This document shows, in pieces, positions 62,335 through 64,000 of a DNA stretch of 64,000 nt. Every line of letters begins with the position of its first letter. Within the stretch, counting starts at the first letter, position 1. The notes beneath the pieces are model-generated. The model saw only the letters and a program-made list of their open reading frames with translations, searched no databases and was not told the origin of the DNA. The DNA comes from Chitinophaga sp. CF118 (lineage in GTDB: Bacteria > Bacteroidota > Bacteroidia > Chitinophagales > Chitinophagaceae), in assembly GCF_900112615.1 (NCBI RefSeq), contig NZ_FOMK01000002.1, positions 496,001-560,000 on the forward strand, in the 5' to 3' direction. The position numbers and the translations under genes were made by a program.

Positions 62335-63393
62335 ATGAAAACAATCCTGCTCATAGAAGATAATGATGAGATCCGTGAAAATACGGCGGAAATACTGGAA
62401 CTTGCAAACTATAAGGTTATTACAGCAGAGAATGGTAAAACCGGTGTGGAACTGGCATTATTACATAATCCTCAACTGGTTGTATGTGATATCATGATGC
62501 CTGTACTGGATGGATATGGCGTGTTACACCTGTTACAGAAACATCCGGAAGTAGAAGATATCCCTTTCATTTTCCTGACAGCTAAAAGCGAACGCAGTGA
62601 TTTTCGTAAAGGCATGGAAATGGGTGCTGATGATTACATTACCAAACCATTTAGTGGTACAGATCTGCTGAATGCCGTAGAAAGAAGACTCAAAAAAGCC
62701 GAACTAAAACAACAACAATTACCAGCAGATATGGAAGGCCTTCAGCAATTACTGCTAACCGCAACAGGAAGCAATCCTTTAAAAAAACTCATGGAGGAGG
62801 GCAATATAGATCGTTTTAAAAAGAAACAACTTATCTACCAGGAAGGAAACCGGCCTGCAAGCCTCTACTATATACAAAAAGGCAAGGTAAAAACCTATAA
62901 GGTGAATAATGATGGGAAAGAGCTGGCAGTGAATCTTTATAACAGCGGAGACTTTCTGGGATATGTAGCACTTCTGGAAGGCAGCAATTATCATGAGAAT
63001 GCTGAAGCATTGGAAGCATGTGAGTTAACAGCCATTCCCCGGGAAGACTTTGAAACACTGATCAATAATAACCGGGATGTTGCCCAGCAGTTTATCCGTT
63101 TGCTTGCAAAGAACATCTCGGAGAAAGAACAGCAGTTGTTACACCTGGCATATAGCTCCCTGCGTAAAAAAGTAGCGGAGGCCCTCTTGTTCCTGAAAAA
63201 GAAATACCATCAGGCTGCAGACGAACCTTTCTCCATTGATATGTCCCGTGAAAACCTGGCAACGATAGCAGGCACTGCTACTGAATCCATGATTCGTACA
63301 CTGGGGGATTTCCGCGATGAGAAACTGCTGGAAATAAAACAAGGGGTGATTACAATACTGAATGAACAGAAACTTGCAAACCTTGTAAACTGA
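62335..63393 (+). CDS. Response regulator with receiver, cyclic-nucleotide-binding-like and Crp/Fnr helix-turn-helix domains
   Basis: A 352-residue regulator. Receiver 1-120 with Asp9, phospho-acceptor Asp52 in VVCDIMMPVLDG and Lys in DDYITKPF. Crp-type sensor fold about 150-260 (LIYQEGNRPASLYYIQKGKVKTYKVNNDGKELAVNLYNSGDFLGYVALLEG). C-terminal helix-turn-helix about 280-345, with recognition helix in ENLATIAGTATESMIRTLGDF. The R-x-E-R cAMP-contact motif is not seen and there are no Fnr-type cysteines, so phosphorylation rather than a ligand probably controls it. It is in an operon with the PAS kinase at 61048. Target genes are unknown. Confidence 0.92.
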   Translation: MKTILLIEDNDEIRENTAEILELANYKVITAENGKTGVELALLHNPQLVVCDIMMPVLDGYGVLHLLQKHPEVEDIPFIFLTAKSERSDFRKGMEMGADDYITKPFSGTDLLNAVERRLKKAELKQQQLPADMEGLQQLLLTATGSNPLKKLMEEGNIDRFKKKQLIYQEGNRPASLYYIQKGKVKTYKVNNDGKELAVNLYNSGDFLGYVALLEGSNYHENAEALEACELTAIPREDFETLINNNRDVAQQFIRLLAKNISEKEQQLLHLAYSSLRKKVAEALLFLKKKYHQAADEPFSIDMSRENLATIAGTATESMIRTLGDFRDEKLLEIKQGVITILNEQKLANLVN

Positions 63394-63477
63394 CAAAAAT
63401 CATTTTTCCTGCTGACGCAAGTTCTGTGTAGCGGCTCCGGAGCTGTTTATCTTTACAACTGATAAGATAGATTAGCA

Positions 63478-63879
63478 ATGGAAGATCTGCACAATGTTTT
63501 AAATATTTGTATAAAACAGCTGGCAATACTGGAGAACCAGAATATTGCACTAAAAACGCAGCTGGCCCACATCCTTAAATACCATTTTGACCGCTCATTG
63601 CTGGAAACGCTGGAATACTTCCACACTGCTTTCCTCCAGCAGGATACCCGTTTTGAAGCATTACGCAGTGAAATCTCTTTACAGCAGACCTGGCTTGGCC
63701 AACCTTATACTGATACTGTTAACAAGGACAATATATACAGGCACCAGCAACACATCTATGAAAAGCTGGGCCAAATGGAAAAGGACGTACAACGCTTAAT
63801 GTCCGTTTTCAATGATTATTTGCAGGTTCACTTCTCCAATATCGCACTCAATATTCCCTCCACTATCAATAAGCTTTGA
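63478..63879 (+). CDS. Unknown coiled-coil protein
   Basis: A 133-residue cytoplasmic protein, mostly helical: NVLNICIKQLAILENQNIALKTQLAHILKYHFD at the start, then LETLEYFHTAFLQQDTRFEALRSEISLQQTWLG, and IYEKLGQMEKDVQRLMSVFNDYLQVHFSNIAL near the end. Heptad-like Leu spacing suggests a coiled coil. I do not recognise a family. It is 84 bp after the receiver-Crp gene on the same strand and could be its last operon member or a separate gene. Confidence 0.6.
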   Translation: MEDLHNVLNICIKQLAILENQNIALKTQLAHILKYHFDRSLLETLEYFHTAFLQQDTRFEALRSEISLQQTWLGQPYTDTVNKDNIYRHQQHIYEKLGQMEKDVQRLMSVFNDYLQVHFSNIALNIPSTINKL

Positions 63880-63944
63880 TAATCTATTTGAAAAGGATGT
63901 CGACAAATTAAAAATATATACTATATTGCCATCACCTTAATCCT

Positions 63945-64000
63945 ATGCCAAGAAAAACGTTCATCGACATTATTTGTGCCTTGCTGATATTCCTATTCAT
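63945..64000 (+). CDS. Partial gene, probable DoxX/MauE-like membrane protein
   Basis: Only the first 18 codons are in the window: MPRKTFIDIICALLIFLF, a basic start followed by a hydrophobic helix. This resembles the N-terminus of Bacteroidota MauE/DoxX-like redox-associated membrane proteins as I remember them, but so little sequence allows only a weak call. It runs off the right edge. Confidence 0.4.
   Translation, partial: MPRKTFIDIICALLIFLF

Overview
The window looks like a chromosomal segment of a Bacteroidota bacterium of the Chitinophaga type (Chitinophagaceae). This is inferred from five SusC/SusD pairs, two hybrid two-component regulators with periplasmic propeller sensors, a type IX-secreted GH19 chitinase, promoters of the Bacteroidota form TTTG-N18-20-TAnnTTTG, and few Shine-Dalgarno sequences. 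No tRNA, rRNA, CRISPR array, transposase or phage gene was seen.

Layout. (1) 216-1150: a GyrI-like small-molecule-binding protein and a remnant of a winged-helix gene. (2) 1207-12650, minus strand: one polysaccharide-utilization operon, SusC-SusD-SusC-SusD-DUF1735/DUF5013 lipoprotein-GH16. (3) 13199-29040: GH95 fucosidase (minus) diverging from a hybrid two-component regulator, followed by a plus-strand operon GH31 (with PA14 insert)-SusC-SusD-lipoprotein. (4) 29219-31999, minus strand: an Arg/Val-rich secreted peptide, a Spy-like helical protein, an ADP-ribosyltransferase-like protein preceded by three tandem copies of a 61-residue gene, and an exported chorismate mutase. (5) 32056-48310: minus-strand operons [39-residue membrane peptide-SusC-SusD] and [GH31-GH2-SASA-type esterase], with a second hybrid regulator diverging from the latter. 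(6) 48432-50893: a PAS histidine kinase with a single-domain response regulator. (7) 51189-52536: a DUF6934-type gene with two tandem copies of a small downstream gene, and a convergent lipoprotein. (8) 52653-59953: secreted chitinase (minus) and a further SusC/SusD pair (plus). (9) 60087-64000: an alpha/beta hydrolase, a PAS kinase with a receiver-Crp/Fnr regulator, a coiled-coil protein and the start of a probable DoxX/MauE-type membrane protein.

How the genes fit together. Regions 3 and 5 together encode alpha-fucosidase, alpha-xylosidase-like, beta-galactosidase-like and esterase activities. This would suit a decorated plant glycan such as fucogalactoxyloglucan, but that substrate is an inference. 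The two minus-strand operons of region 5 share a 37-bp sequence that ends in the -33 box of a promoter with identical spacing in both, which is good sequence evidence for co-regulation, most simply by the regulator at 44129. The GH31 operon of region 3 has instead a pair of 16-bp direct repeats 22 bp apart.

The least explained items are the ADP-ribosyltransferase-like gene with its triplicated 61-residue partner (29984-31326), the DUF6934 module with its 290-bp tandem duplication (51189-52536), and the terminator with a competing helix in the leader of the first hybrid regulator (15782-15980).
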